This document shows, in pieces, positions 15,943-24,808 of a stretch of 64,000 nucleotides of DNA (its first letter is position 1; every line of letters starts with the position of its first letter). The translations under genes and the position numbers were made by a program. The stretch is from Hymenobacter siberiensis. Lineage in GTDB: Bacteria; Bacteroidota; Bacteroidia; Cytophagales; Hymenobacteraceae. The notes below the pieces were generated by a model. It was not told the origin of the DNA. It searched no databases and saw only the letters and a list, made by a program, of their open reading frames with translations. The stretch lies in assembly GCF_018967865.2 (NCBI RefSeq), contig NZ_JAHLZY020000001.1, positions 2,046,001 to 2,110,000 on the forward strand, in the 5' to 3' direction.

Positions 15943-17217
15943 TTACACTACCACGGCCAACGGTTTGGCCATAGCTCGTCCGGCTAAAAAGCCAGTAGTC
16001 CAGGCCGCCTGAAAGTTGAAGCCGCCGGTAATGCCATCAATATCGAGTACCTCGCCGGCAAAATATAGGCCGGGTACGCGGCGGCTCTGCATGGTTTTTA
16101 GGTCGACTTCATCGAGCACGATGCCGCCGCAGGTCACAAATTCCTCTTTATAAGTGGTTTTGCCGCGCACGGCCAGCGGCATTCGGAGCAATAATTCAAG
16201 CAGACGGTTCTGGGCCTTGGCGGGCAGGTCGCTCCAGCGAATTTCGGAGGTGATGCCGGCTTGCTCGGTCAGGTTGCGCCATAGGCGCTGCGGCAGGCCG
16301 AATTGCGGGTTGCTGGCTACTATTTTCCGGCCATTGTCCTGCCGGAACTGTTGCAGCCAGGGGCGCAGAGTTTCTTCGCTAAAGGCTGGTATCCAGTTGA
16401 TAAGGGCGGTGCCCACGTAGCCAAGCTCGCTGAGGCGGCGCGCACCCCAAGCCGAGAGCTTGAGCACGGCCGGACCGCTCACGCCCCAGTGCGTGACCAG
16501 CAGTGGGCCTTCGTACTGGAGCTTTTCGCCGGCCAGCACCACGCGGGCTTGGGGCACGCTCACACCCATCAGCTCGCTCAGGGGCGAATTGGGCACGTTG
16601 AAGGTGAATAGCGAGGGCACCGGCGCGGCAATGTGATGGCCGAGGGCGCGCAGCCAGTCGTAGTTAGCCGATTTGGGGTTGCCCCCGGTGGCGATGAGCA
16701 GCTGCGAAACCTGCAACGATGCGCCCAGCTGCGCAGTACCCGAACCGCTGATTTTCAGGTTGAAACCACCCTGCGCCAAGGGCAGTATTTCATCGACGCT
16801 GGCATTGGTCACGATGCGGACGCCGGCCTGGCGGGCAGCCTCCTCCAGGGCGCGGGCAATGGTTTCGCTCGAATCGGTGGTGGGGAACATGCGGCCGTCG
16901 GCTTCCGTTTTCAGCGCCACGCCGCGTTTGGCAAACCAGGCGATGGTTTCGGCCACGCCAAATTGCTGAAAGGCAGCCTTGAGCTGTCTGCTGCCGCGCG
17001 GGTAGTGCGCCACCAGCTGCGCGGGCGTGTCGCAGGCGTGGGTCACGTTGCAGCGGCCACCGCCCGAAACACGCACTTTGGCGAGGAGCTTCCCCGTCTT
17101 TTCCAATAAAATGACAGCTATGTCAGGGTTGGCTTCGGCGCAGGCAATGGCACCAAAAAAGCCGGCCGCTCCGCCGCCGAGTACGGCCACGAGGGGTTGG
17201 GCAGCATCTTTTTTCAC
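15943..17217 (-). CDS. BaiN/HI0933-family NAD(P)/FAD-dependent oxidoreductase (424 aa)
   Basis: The N-terminal Rossmann motif VLGGGAAGFFGAI and LLEKTGKLLAKVRVSGGGRCN are diagnostic of the HI0933/BaiN (RdsA) flavoprotein family. LYFAGEVLDIDGITGGFNFQAAW is the C-terminal FAD-binding signature. Length is normal. The physiological substrate in most bacteria is unknown; bile-acid dehydrogenation is known for BaiN itself. No operon partner is evident. Confidence 0.9.
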   Translation of the reverse strand: MKKDAAQPLVAVLGGGAAGFFGAIACAEANPDIAVILLEKTGKLLAKVRVSGGGRCNVTHACDTPAQLVAHYPRGSRQLKAAFQQFGVAETIAWFAKRGVALKTEADGRMFPTTDSSETIARALEEAARQAGVRIVTNASVDEILPLAQGGFNLKISGSGTAQLGASLQVSQLLIATGGNPKSANYDWLRALGHHIAAPVPSLFTFNVPNSPLSELMGVSVPQARVVLAGEKLQYEGPLLVTHWGVSGPAVLKLSAWGARRLSELGYVGTALINWIPAFSEETLRPWLQQFRQDNGRKIVASNPQFGLPQRLWRNLTEQAGITSEIRWSDLPAKAQNRLLELLLRMPLAVRGKTTYKEEFVTCGGIVLDEVDLKTMQSRRVPGLYFAGEVLDIDGITGGFNFQAAWTTGFLAGRAMAKPLAVVV

Positions 17218-17231
17218 GGGACAAAGGTACG

Positions 17232-17300
17232 GCCGGCGTGTAGCATTAAGCGTTAGCTTGTGCTACACGCCGGAACGTCCACCGCCGCACAAGCTAATGC
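17232..17300. repeat. Small compound inverted repeat
   Basis: ccggcgtgtagca pairs with tgctacacgccgg, and gttagcttgtgc can pair with gcacaagctaatg. It lies between the flavoprotein gene and the sugar-epimerase-like gene. Confidence 0.55.
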
Positions 17301-17310
17301 TATACCAAAT

Positions 17311-18189
17311 CTAGCAGTACGCCAGCGCCGCCAGCACATCATCGTGCTTGAACTGGTAGGGCACGATGCTGCGCACCAGACTGCTGTCAATGGTTTTGCC
17401 GCTCACGCCCTGCTCGTCCTTGAAGGTTGGTGCGGCCAGGTTAAGAAACTGTGCGGCAGCGGGGTAGAAGTCGCGCCGGCGCGGGTGCTGGTCGGCGCAC
17501 ACGTTGAAGGTGTGGCCCCAGGTCCCACGCTCGATGATGCAGGACAGCACGCCCACTACATCAGTCAGGTGCACGAGGTTGACGGGCGCATTGCCTTGTT
17601 CGAGGTCCTGGCGGCCCGCCAGGAAGCGGCCGGGGGCACGCTCCGGACCAATAAGGCCACCCAGCCGCACCACGGTGCTTTTCCACTGGCTGTAGCGCGG
17701 CACGAAATGACCTTCGGCCCGCAACACATCCGAAGCCGCGTCGCGAGTGCTGATGGCATCGGCTTCGCGCATGAGGCGGGGCTCGTTTGGATACACGCCC
17801 GTCGAGCTTACAAATAATACGTGCGGCGTGCCGGCGGCGGCCACGGCTCGGTGAATGGGTCGTAGTAGGGTGGGGTAGGCCCCGGCAGCGGCGGCGCGGG
17901 GCGGCACGTTCAGCACCAGCACATCGGCAGCGCTGAGCAGGCGGTGCAGGAGGGCTTCGGTTGGCGCGCCAAAATCAGACCCAAGCCGCAGCAAATGGCC
18001 TTCTATGCCGGCGGCAGCCATCAGCGGCAGGGTGTCGGGGGTGGTGGTGGTGCCAAGCACGGGGTGGCCCGAGGTCGCCAGCTGCCGGGCCAGGGCCATG
18101 CCCAGCCAGCCGCAGCCCAGCACTAATACTGTAGGGAGCCCCGCTCCCGAAGCCGGGCTAGTGGAGCCCCAGGAATTGGAACTAGTCAT
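17311..18189 (-). CDS. NAD(P)-dependent epimerase/dehydratase-like SDR, YeeZ type (292 aa)
   Basis: An N-terminal Rossmann motif VLGCGWLGMALARQL begins after a short variable stretch. VLFVSSTGVYPNEPRLM supplies the SDR catalytic Ser/Tyr region, and VVRLGGLIGPERAPG and VNLVHLTDVVGVL are typical of the extended SDR/YeeZ group. The substrate is not known. An alternative start closer to the Rossmann motif is possible. Confidence 0.82.
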   Translation of the reverse strand: MTSSNSWGSTSPASGAGLPTVLVLGCGWLGMALARQLATSGHPVLGTTTTPDTLPLMAAAGIEGHLLRLGSDFGAPTEALLHRLLSAADVLVLNVPPRAAAAGAYPTLLRPIHRAVAAAGTPHVLFVSSTGVYPNEPRLMREADAISTRDAASDVLRAEGHFVPRYSQWKSTVVRLGGLIGPERAPGRFLAGRQDLEQGNAPVNLVHLTDVVGVLSCIIERGTWGHTFNVCADQHPRRRDFYPAAAQFLNLAAPTFKDEQGVSGKTIDSSLVRSIVPYQFKHDDVLAALAYC

Positions 18190-18375
18190 GCAGTGTCAGT
18201 GCCTTTTAATGCCTTCAAGCTGCGAAGGTGGGAAAAAAATGCGAAACACTATATTCGGCAATGAAAATAAATATTCTGGCTCCTGAGCCGAGCTTGGTTA
18301 ATATTCGCACCAGCAGCTTAGTACCTTCGGGCGGCGGACCGACCCGCATTCCCACTCTTATTGACTTTCACTCGA

Positions 18376-19248
18376 ATGGATGCACCCTACACCCAGCCCA
18401 TGCTGCGCGATAACGCCCTGGCTGGCAAAACCATCATCGTAACTGGCGGCGGCACTGGCCTGGGCCGGGCCATGACCACCTATTTCCTCCAGCTGGGGGC
18501 CAACGTCACCATTACCAGCCGCAAGCTGGACGTGCTGGAAAAAACGGCCGACGAGCTTCGCCAGCAAACCGGGGGCAAGGTGCTGGCCATTGCCTGCGAC
18601 GTGCGCAAGTACGACGAAGTGGAAGCCATGCTGGCGCGTACCATTCAGGAATTTGGCGGTGTAGATGTGCTGCTGAACAACGCGGCTGGCAATTTCATCA
18701 GCCCCACCGAGCGCCTGAGCCACAAGGCGTTCGATGTGATTGTGGACATTGTGCTGCGCGGCTCCTACAACTGCACGCTGGCCGTGGGCAAGCGTTGGAT
18801 TGCTGATAAGAAGCCCGGCACCATCCTCAATATCGTGACTACCTATGCCTCGGTAGGTTCGGCCTTTGTGGTGCCCTCGGCTACGGCCAAGGCCGGCGTG
18901 CTGGCCATGACGCGCTCATTAGCAGTCGAATGGGCCAAGTACGGCATTCGCTCCAACGCCATTGCGCCCGGCCCATTCCCGACGGAGGGTGCCTGGAGCC
19001 GCCTTTTCCCCGAGCCGCTGGCCAGTAAGCTGGACCCTGCCGCCAGCGTACCGCTCAAGCGCGTGGGCCAGTACCAGGAGCTGGCCAACCTGGCGGCCTA
19101 CTTAGTGTCGGATTTCTCGGCCTATGTGAATGGCGAAGTGGTGACCATCGACGGCGGCGAGTGGCTGAACGGTGCGGGCGAATTCAATAAGCTCGAAATG
19201 CTGACGCCCGATATGTGGGATACCATCGAAAAAACCATGCGCCGCTAA
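18376..19248 (+). CDS. 2,4-dienoyl-CoA reductase-like SDR (290 aa)
   Basis: TGGGTGLGRAM is the NADP(H)-binding motif and LLNNAAGNF the NNAG-type motif. The active-site region TTYASVGSAFVVPSATAKAG closely resembles mitochondrial/peroxisomal 2,4-dienoyl-CoA reductases, which lack the usual YxxxK spacing; APGPFPTEGAWSRL supports the same group. It would reduce dienoyl-CoA in beta-oxidation of unsaturated fatty acids. ATG at 18376 is preferred over an upstream TTG at 18361. A TACCTTCG (-7-like) lies at 18322-18329. Confidence 0.88.
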   Translation: MDAPYTQPMLRDNALAGKTIIVTGGGTGLGRAMTTYFLQLGANVTITSRKLDVLEKTADELRQQTGGKVLAIACDVRKYDEVEAMLARTIQEFGGVDVLLNNAAGNFISPTERLSHKAFDVIVDIVLRGSYNCTLAVGKRWIADKKPGTILNIVTTYASVGSAFVVPSATAKAGVLAMTRSLAVEWAKYGIRSNAIAPGPFPTEGAWSRLFPEPLASKLDPAASVPLKRVGQYQELANLAAYLVSDFSAYVNGEVVTIDGGEWLNGAGEFNKLEMLTPDMWDTIEKTMRR

Positions 19249-19442
19249 ATCACGGATTACGCGGATTTCAGCGGATTTCACGAATTTTGTGGACGTACTC
19301 ATAGTTCGTTATAGGCTGGCATAATTGGCTGGCATAAAAGGGAAAAGGCTTGCCTACTGGCAAGCCTTTTCCCTTTTCCTTAAGAATCCAACGCCGTCCA
19401 CAAAATTTGTGAAATCCGCTAAAATCCGTGCTCATCCGTGGT
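19249..19442. repeat. Inverted repeat of cggattt units around a terminator
   Basis: Arms of about 48 bp (19250-19298 and 19392-19440) are inverted copies with some mismatches, rich in the word cggatttcagcggatttcac. A terminator hairpin lies in the middle. A similar word occurs near 15380-15420. Confidence 0.65.
19339..19376. terminator. Bidirectional hairpin terminator
   Basis: gggaaaaggcttgcc pairs with ggcaagccttttccc around a short loop, between two convergent genes. Confidence 0.85.
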
Positions 19443-20315
19443 CTATAGTTTGTAGCCTTTGTAATCTTTGCTGAATTCATCCAGTGGAATGGGCTGATTG
19501 GGGATTACATCGGAGAATTCAAACTTCTCAAACAAGCCTTTTTCGTCATTCACCTGCACCATGGTGGGGAGGAACGTTTTAGGGTCGACGCAGAGCGTGG
19601 TGCGGCGGCCGTAGGAATTAGGCACTTGCAGCACTTTGCCTTCGGGGATTTTATCGCCGATGCTCAGGCCGTTGCGCTCGATGACGCGGAACTCGCCGCA
19701 GCTAAACCGCTCGGCGACAGTGCCAATGGTTTCGTTCTTGCCGGCTTTGTAGCTCACATAACGGTATTGCGGGTAGTCGGAGCGAAGCACGTGGTTGGTA
19801 CGGCCCTGCAGCGTAGTGTCGCCTACGTAGCGGAACGAGCGGCTGTAGGAATTATCCTGGCGCAGGGCGGTGGAGCGCAGCAAGTCCGAAATAGTGCCGA
19901 AACCAGCCTGCAATGCCGTGTGGTGCTGGGCACCGCGCATGAGCTTGCCATTGGGGTCCAGGCTGAGGGTGACGTAGGGGAAAGATGCCGGGTTTACCCA
20001 GGCATCGCCCCCGTTCTGGCCCGCCAGCCAAAGCACTTCGACACCCTTTTGATTTTTAATGTAAATGCGCAAGGGGTTGTAAGTCAGCTTCATGATGCTG
20101 CGCGCCTGGTGGATGCTGCCGTCTATGCGCTCCTGCGCCTTCACGGTGCAGCGCAGGTATTTCAGGCTTTCGATGGCCGAGTTCATGCGCGTGGCAAGCT
20201 GCTCCGTAGTGATGGCGGGCGCGTCGGTGGGAGCGGTGGCGGCCATTAAAGCCAACAGGCCTCCCGGAATAGCAAAGCGCAGCGCAGTAGAAGCAGTGAT
20301 GGAAAAAGCGGGCAT
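19443..20315 (-). CDS. DUF1571-family exported protein (290 aa)
   Basis: A signal-like hydrophobic N-terminus (FAIPGGLLALMAATA) is followed by a domain with TRMNSAIESLKYLRCTVKAQER and KLTYNPLRIYIKN, typical of DUF1571. Residues about 187-240 (VSYKAGKNETIGTVAERF, IPEGKVLQVPNSYG) resemble a LysM-like module inserted in the domain. Near the C-terminus, PTMVQVNDEKGLFEKFEFSD matches an outer-membrane-lipoprotein-carrier-like beta structure. Function is unknown; a periplasmic lipid- or peptidoglycan-related role would fit. Confidence 0.8.
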   Translation of the reverse strand: MPAFSITASTALRFAIPGGLLALMAATAPTDAPAITTEQLATRMNSAIESLKYLRCTVKAQERIDGSIHQARSIMKLTYNPLRIYIKNQKGVEVLWLAGQNGGDAWVNPASFPYVTLSLDPNGKLMRGAQHHTALQAGFGTISDLLRSTALRQDNSYSRSFRYVGDTTLQGRTNHVLRSDYPQYRYVSYKAGKNETIGTVAERFSCGEFRVIERNGLSIGDKIPEGKVLQVPNSYGRRTTLCVDPKTFLPTMVQVNDEKGLFEKFEFSDVIPNQPIPLDEFSKDYKGYKL

Positions 20316-20372
20316 AAAAAGGGTTAGCGTTAGCGGCCGGCTGCCCCAGAATTGCGGAGCAAAAGCCGGGAA

Positions 20373-20672
20373 TTAATTGAGATTGATATGGGGAAAGCGC
20401 GAGGCCGCGCTGTCGAAGATAAACAACTCATCAATTTCCACGCCACGCAGAAAACGATAGAGTGGAAACTGTTCGACAAGGGCCTGAACAGCGGCGGCAT
20501 CAGCTCCGTTCATGGTGACCCAGCCCCGACTCCGGTCGCTGCTAATGGCGTAGGATTCCACAATTTTCTCGTTCAGCAGCCGATTAATGAAATCGCGGTG
20601 GCGCAGAATAACGGCAATAAACTCCTCGTTAAAAACATCTGGCAGGCGGAGGGAAACAACGAAAGTTGGCAT
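20373..20672 (-). CDS. Small ferredoxin-fold protein, muconolactone isomerase-like (99 aa)
   Basis: Start MPTFVVSLRLPDVF chosen at 20672; upstream codons look non-coding. The pattern of a first strand, RHRDFINRLLNEKIVESYAISSDR, then a helix and a strand (FPLYRFLRGVEIDELFIFDS) fits a dimeric alpha/beta-barrel of the YCII/muconolactone isomerase class. No catalytic residues can be assigned and no degradation genes are nearby. Confidence 0.6.
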   Translation of the reverse strand: MPTFVVSLRLPDVFNEEFIAVILRHRDFINRLLNEKIVESYAISSDRSRGWVTMNGADAAAVQALVEQFPLYRFLRGVEIDELFIFDSAASRFPHINLN

Positions 20673-20796
20673 ACAAACAAGCGAAACGACACAGTGGCGG
20701 AGGGCGAGTCTCGCCAAAAATAAAGAGAAGCGGGCGGCCGGAATCTGGCTGGGGTGGGCAGCAGTAAAAACAGTCGGCTTGGTGAGCGGAGCAACA

Positions 20797-20823
20797 AAAA
20801 AAGCCCCAGCCGAAGCTGAGGTT
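20797..20823 (-). terminator. Rho-independent terminator of the DUF1232 gene
   Basis: On the minus strand CCTCAGC-TTCG-GCTGGGG is followed by seven T. Confidence 0.8.
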
Positions 20824-20841
20824 CCAATAGCAACGCGTAAT

Positions 20842-21363
20842 TTACGAATGCCCGAGCTCGGCTACGCTGGCCTGGGTCTGGTCGCCCTGGGCAGGCTCGG
20901 CGGCTTCATCGGGGCCAGTGGTGGCAACGGCGGCGCGGTGCCCGGTTTGCTCCCACTCGCGGAAACGGGTGATTTCGCCCTGAAACTTACCTAAAAACCA
21001 GCTTATCAGGCTCAAATCATCAAGAAAGCCGATAACCGGAATGAAATCGGGAACTAAGTCGATGGGCGACAGCACATAAAGCAGCACGGCCAGGCCCGAA
21101 ATAACGGTGTTGGTAGAAATGTCCCGGTACTCACCGCTGATGAAGGCGCGCACCAGCCGCACCAGCGTCAGGGCCACGTCGAACAGCTGCTTGAACTTGT
21201 TGTCCTTATTATTCTTACTGGCCAGCTTGTCAGCCGTTTCATTCAGGATGGTAACTACCTTGAACGGCTTACCCAGGAGCTTGGTCGCGCGAACAATGAA
21301 GACGTTGAAAAGTGCATTTTTAGAAATTTTGAGGCCTTTTTCGGCCAGCGGAGACATGGGCAT
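20842..21363 (-). CDS. DUF1232/YkvA-family membrane protein (173 aa)
   Basis: Start MPMSPLAEKGL at 21363. The diagnostic motif SGLAVLLYVLSPIDLVPDFIPVIGFLDD, with its SPIDLIPDF core, is the DUF1232 signature; it forms one or two membrane-associated segments. A charged N-terminal helix rich in Lys/Asn precedes it and a disordered Ala/Gly tail follows. It lies 86 bp after the divergent ATP-grasp gene and could be co-transcribed, but it has no known link with that cluster. Confidence 0.85.
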   Translation of the reverse strand: MPMSPLAEKGLKISKNALFNVFIVRATKLLGKPFKVVTILNETADKLASKNNKDNKFKQLFDVALTLVRLVRAFISGEYRDISTNTVISGLAVLLYVLSPIDLVPDFIPVIGFLDDLSLISWFLGKFQGEITRFREWEQTGHRAAVATTGPDEAAEPAQGDQTQASVAELGHS

Positions 21364-21449
21364 AGCAATGCGGGTGAAGGGGTTTTGGGCGGGCTTTACG
21401 CGCAATGGCCCCTCGTTTTTTTCGCCGGCTTCCCCCCACACCTGTGTTC

Positions 21450-22640
21450 CTAGCGCTCAAACAGGGGCGTAGTGCCGCCTACCCAATCCTTGTTCTTATT
21501 GAAATCGACGCCAATCATCTCGCCCCGGCTCAGGCGGCTCAGGCCACAAAGTAGTGTCGGCCGTGCCTGGTCAGGGTGCCAGATATAAAGCAAGCGAATT
21601 TCGCTTTTCACCAGGCCGTCAGGTGATTGTACTGCGGGCTCGTATTGCACTTTGCGCTGCAATAAATAGTTTTCCTTGTTCGTGATGGCATCCAGGTCGG
21701 CGGCCGTGACGTGCAGCCGCACGCCGGCTCCCGCAAAAGAAAAGAGTGGCTTGAGCACGTAGTTTTCCAGGTCTTCCGGATAAGCAGTTAATTCGTGCAG
21801 GTAATAGCTGGGCGGCACAAACGGCCCGCTGAGCAGCGGCAGCGTGTGTTTGCTCACGCGAAAAAACCAGTTGGGATGGCCCACCCAGGTTACGTCCACC
21901 TCATCGGTGAGGTGAAACTCGCCGGGTAAATCCGGGTACCGCGCTAACTCGTCAAAAATAACGCGGTTGTAAATACGCTTAATTGGAATTTGTCGGCCAT
22001 CTTTTTCATAGAATAATTGACGACCATTTTTACGAATTTTGGTGAGACAAACGATATTAATTCCCCAGAATTCTTTCGTCAAAATAAAGTCAATTCGGGT
22101 TTTTTGTGTGTCCGGATATATTTCCAGTAGAATGACGTTTTCCGGCGCTTCATCACCCAGTAAAAAGCGCCGCATCTCTTCCCGGTAATCTACTGCATTC
22201 GGAGAATTTATAAAAGCCGAAACGGAGCTGGGAATAGGGAAATGCCGCTCAAAAATGCCTGGTAACCATGACTGAAAGGCATAGAGAGAAGGAAAGCCCT
22301 GCATCTCGATAAGCTGGGGTTCCAGCTCGCCGTTTGCATTTCGGCACACGGCAAAATCAAACGTTAAAAAATCCGGCCGGCCTTCGTTGCCGGGCACGCG
22401 CTGGTGTGCTGGAATAGCCGCTTCAGTTAATTCTTTGAAATTACCCTGCTGAATAACATCAATAATTGAGCTGCCGGCCGCAATTAATTTATCACGCAAA
22501 TCAGCCGGGATAAATACCGGTGTTTCGGCCACCCGAAATTCTAATTGCCCGGGAAATTTCTGGTCGATATCGGCCAGCATTTCCTGGTATTTCGCGGGGG
22601 TGAAAGCGGCGTTGTAGCGGTGGCGGTACTCAGGAATCAT
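21450..22640 (-). CDS. Divergent ATP-grasp-like ligase (396 aa)
   Basis: Not an exact match to a named family, but the C-terminal half has ATP-grasp traits: ENYVLKPLFSFAGAGVRL (ATP-binding Lys and Gly-rich loop), YLLQRKVQYEPAV (EP-type strand), then EIRLLYIW and VDFNKNKDWVGG with the Glu and Asn usual for metal binding. The N-terminal half (FDFAVCRNANGELEPQLIEMQG) resembles the pre-ATP-grasp/substrate domain seen in glutathionylspermidine-synthase-like enzymes. It is the last gene of a run with a GATase, GCS2 ligase, ATP-grasp and esterase; 31 bp separates it from the GATase. Likely forms a C-N bond on an acid; substrate unknown. Confidence 0.65.
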   Translation of the reverse strand: MIPEYRHRYNAAFTPAKYQEMLADIDQKFPGQLEFRVAETPVFIPADLRDKLIAAGSSIIDVIQQGNFKELTEAAIPAHQRVPGNEGRPDFLTFDFAVCRNANGELEPQLIEMQGFPSLYAFQSWLPGIFERHFPIPSSVSAFINSPNAVDYREEMRRFLLGDEAPENVILLEIYPDTQKTRIDFILTKEFWGINIVCLTKIRKNGRQLFYEKDGRQIPIKRIYNRVIFDELARYPDLPGEFHLTDEVDVTWVGHPNWFFRVSKHTLPLLSGPFVPPSYYLHELTAYPEDLENYVLKPLFSFAGAGVRLHVTAADLDAITNKENYLLQRKVQYEPAVQSPDGLVKSEIRLLYIWHPDQARPTLLCGLSRLSRGEMIGVDFNKNKDWVGGTTPLFER

Positions 22641-22671
22641 AAGGCAGGGAGCGGCTGAATACAGGCAGGAG

Positions 22672-23496
22672 TTAAGCGGCAGTGAGTTGGCCTAGCTGAG
22701 CTAACGCGCGCCGTAAAAAAGTAGGCAGGATGATGGACTCGGTGTATTCAATCGTGTCCGGGTCGGCCAGCAGGCGCACCATTTCGTGGTATTTGGCTTC
22801 GCCGTATGTGGTGATTACCTGGTGTTTGCGCTCATCAGTGAGCATGTAGCGCAGCATGCCCTCGCCATCGGCCTCGGGGTGGAACTGGGTGCCTAGTACT
22901 TCCGGCGTGAAGCGAATGGCCATTACGGCGCGGGCCAGCGGCACATGGGGGCGCTCTTTTTCTAAGCACAAAATTTTGGCTCCTAATTCCTCGATGCGTC
23001 GCGTATTAAGGTCTGCCAATTGATAATCGCGCGAATCGACCACGTAAAATGGGTCGGCTAATCCGCGTAGGGTAGGCTCTGCCTTGCCGGCCGGGGTGAA
23101 ATGCACCGGCAGCACGCCAAACGAGGTTGATTTGCGCCGGCTAATGGTGCCCACGCCCAGGTGGCGGCTCACCAGCTGAAACGAGTGGCAAATCAGTAAT
23201 AAGTGTTTCTTCTGCTCACTGGTTTTATTGTGAGCAAGTATCGCGTCAATTAATCGAAAATAACGGGGTTCCCACAGCTCACCGGAGGGGAGTGGACTAC
23301 CGGGGCCACCGCTCGAAACGTAAATGTCGTAATCCAGGCCAGGCAGCTCATTTTCGGCCCGTACATTAAAGGTGTCGACGCGAAACCGGGCCCCGTTTTC
23401 TTCCGCGCTACGGGCCAGTAGCTGCCGGATGCAGCGCATTCCTTCGTTGCGCGCGTTGTCATACATATCTAAAATAGCAATGCGAATAGCTTTCAT
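22672..23496 (-). CDS. Class I glutamine amidotransferase (274 aa)
   Basis: The nucleophile elbow LLLICHSFQL (Cys near residue 101) and the His-Glu pair of GTQFHPEADGEG form the triad of class I (triad-type) glutaminases. YVSSGGPGSP is the oxyanion-region Gly-rich loop. It lacks a synthetase domain, so it would pass ammonia to a partner, plausibly one of the ligases beside it. The C-terminal 60 residues are helical and unassigned. Spacing to the next gene is 31 bp. Confidence 0.85.
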   Translation of the reverse strand: MKAIRIAILDMYDNARNEGMRCIRQLLARSAEENGARFRVDTFNVRAENELPGLDYDIYVSSGGPGSPLPSGELWEPRYFRLIDAILAHNKTSEQKKHLLLICHSFQLVSRHLGVGTISRRKSTSFGVLPVHFTPAGKAEPTLRGLADPFYVVDSRDYQLADLNTRRIEELGAKILCLEKERPHVPLARAVMAIRFTPEVLGTQFHPEADGEGMLRYMLTDERKHQVITTYGEAKYHEMVRLLADPDTIEYTESIILPTFLRRALAQLGQLTAA

Positions 23497-23570
23497 ATAT
23501 TATTTGATGAATAGGCTGTTATGGCCAAAAAATAGAAAAAAGCCAAGCCGGAGCCAGGCGTAAAATAAAT

Positions 23571-23594
23571 AACGCCAACCGGGAGGCTGGCGTT
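23571..23594 (-). terminator. Hairpin between the GCS2 ligase and GATase genes
   Basis: aacgcca pairs with tggcgtt; on the minus strand it is followed by ATTTATTTT. It may partly end transcription of the upstream three genes. Confidence 0.5.
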
Positions 23595-23615
23595 GCGAAG
23601 GCAAAGATAATTCCG

Positions 23616-24719
23616 CTACAGGCCGAATGTGGTTTCGGCCAGAATATAGTCGACTACCTTGGTTAGGTCGCCGGTTTCGCGGAAAACCTTGAGCTGACGG
23701 TCGGCGCCGGTGCCCATTTCCATCATTTTCAGCACGTATTCTACTTCGTGGCGGCTCCCGAGGTCGTCCACCACATCGTCGATGAAGTCGAGTAGCTCCA
23801 AAATAAGCTTGCGGGTAGGCACCTCCTCCTGAATGCCGAAATCAATCATGTTGCCATCGAGGCCATAGCGGGCGGCGCGCCACTTATTTTCCTTGATAAG
23901 GGCGCTCCGGTAAACGCGAAAATTCAGGTTCTGGGTTTTGAGCTTATAGATTTTGGCTACCAGCGCCTGCATAATAGCGGCTACGGCGATGGTTTCATCG
24001 GCGCGCATCATCATGTCGCAGATGCGGTACTCGATGGTGTCGAAGAAGGGGTGCAGGCGCACGTCCCACCATATTTTCTTACCGTTGTCGATGCAGCCAG
24101 TTTTTATCAGCAGCGCGATAAACTCGTCGTAGTCGCTGGCGCTGTGGAAAAAGCCCGGGATACCCGTGCGCGGAAAACGTTCGAAAACTTTGGTTCTGAA
24201 TGATTTATAACCAGTTTCGCGGCCTTCCCAGAAAGGAGAGTTGGTGCTGAGTGCAAACAGGTGCGGCAGGAAATACCGCAGCGTATTCATCATGTACACG
24301 CCCATTTCCCTGTTTTCGATGCCGACGTGGACGTGCATGCCAAAAACGAGATTGGAGCGCGCAGCTTCCTGCAATTCCTCCACAATTTTGTCGTAGCGCA
24401 CATCGGGCGTGATGGGCTGGTCCTGCCAGCGCGAAAATGGGTGCGTGCCGGCCGCCCCGATTTTCAGGCCCTGCCGGTCGGCTAGCTCAATTACCTGGCG
24501 GCGCAAATGCAGCACCTCGGTGCGCGCCTCGCCGATATTCTGGCAGATATTGGTGCCCACTTCCACCACAGACTCGTGCATTTCGGCCTTCACTTGCTCA
24601 TGGAGCGTGATTTTGCCGTTTTCAACGATTTGCGAGAGGTGTGAGCGAAGCTCCCGGGTTTCCGGGTCGATGGTCTGAAATTCTTCCTCGATGCCGAGGG
24701 TAAACACGGGAGTTGGCAT
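23616..24719 (-). CDS. Carboxylate-amine ligase, GCS2/YbdK type (367 aa)
   Basis: Belongs to the glutamate-cysteine ligase-like family (COG2170). LGIEEEFQTID is the start signature with the metal/ATP Glu pair. HESVVEVGTNICQN, GTHPFSRWQDQP, VFGMHVHVGIEN and RPDE-like MMMRADETIAVAA follow in the usual order, and KENKWRAARYG is the conserved C-terminal part. Such enzymes join a carboxylate to an amine with ATP. It is flanked by ATP-grasp and GATase genes. The amine substrate is unknown; glutathione-type synthesis is not implied. Confidence 0.93.
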   Translation of the reverse strand: MPTPVFTLGIEEEFQTIDPETRELRSHLSQIVENGKITLHEQVKAEMHESVVEVGTNICQNIGEARTEVLHLRRQVIELADRQGLKIGAAGTHPFSRWQDQPITPDVRYDKIVEELQEAARSNLVFGMHVHVGIENREMGVYMMNTLRYFLPHLFALSTNSPFWEGRETGYKSFRTKVFERFPRTGIPGFFHSASDYDEFIALLIKTGCIDNGKKIWWDVRLHPFFDTIEYRICDMMMRADETIAVAAIMQALVAKIYKLKTQNLNFRVYRSALIKENKWRAARYGLDGNMIDFGIQEEVPTRKLILELLDFIDDVVDDLGSRHEVEYVLKMMEMGTGADRQLKVFRETGDLTKVVDYILAETTFGL

Positions 24720-24747
24720 GGACGGGACGAATAAAATCGAAAAGGAT

Positions 24748-24801
24748 AAGCGCCGCCGTACCCATCACGTCGGGATGACGCAGATAGGTACGGCGATGCT
24801 T
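24748..24801. terminator. Intergenic hairpin
   Basis: aagcgccgccgtacc pairs with ggtacggcgatgctt with one or two mismatches, between the ATP-grasp and GCS2 genes; possibly an RNA-processing or attenuating structure. Confidence 0.45.
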
Positions 24802-24808
24802 AAAAAGG

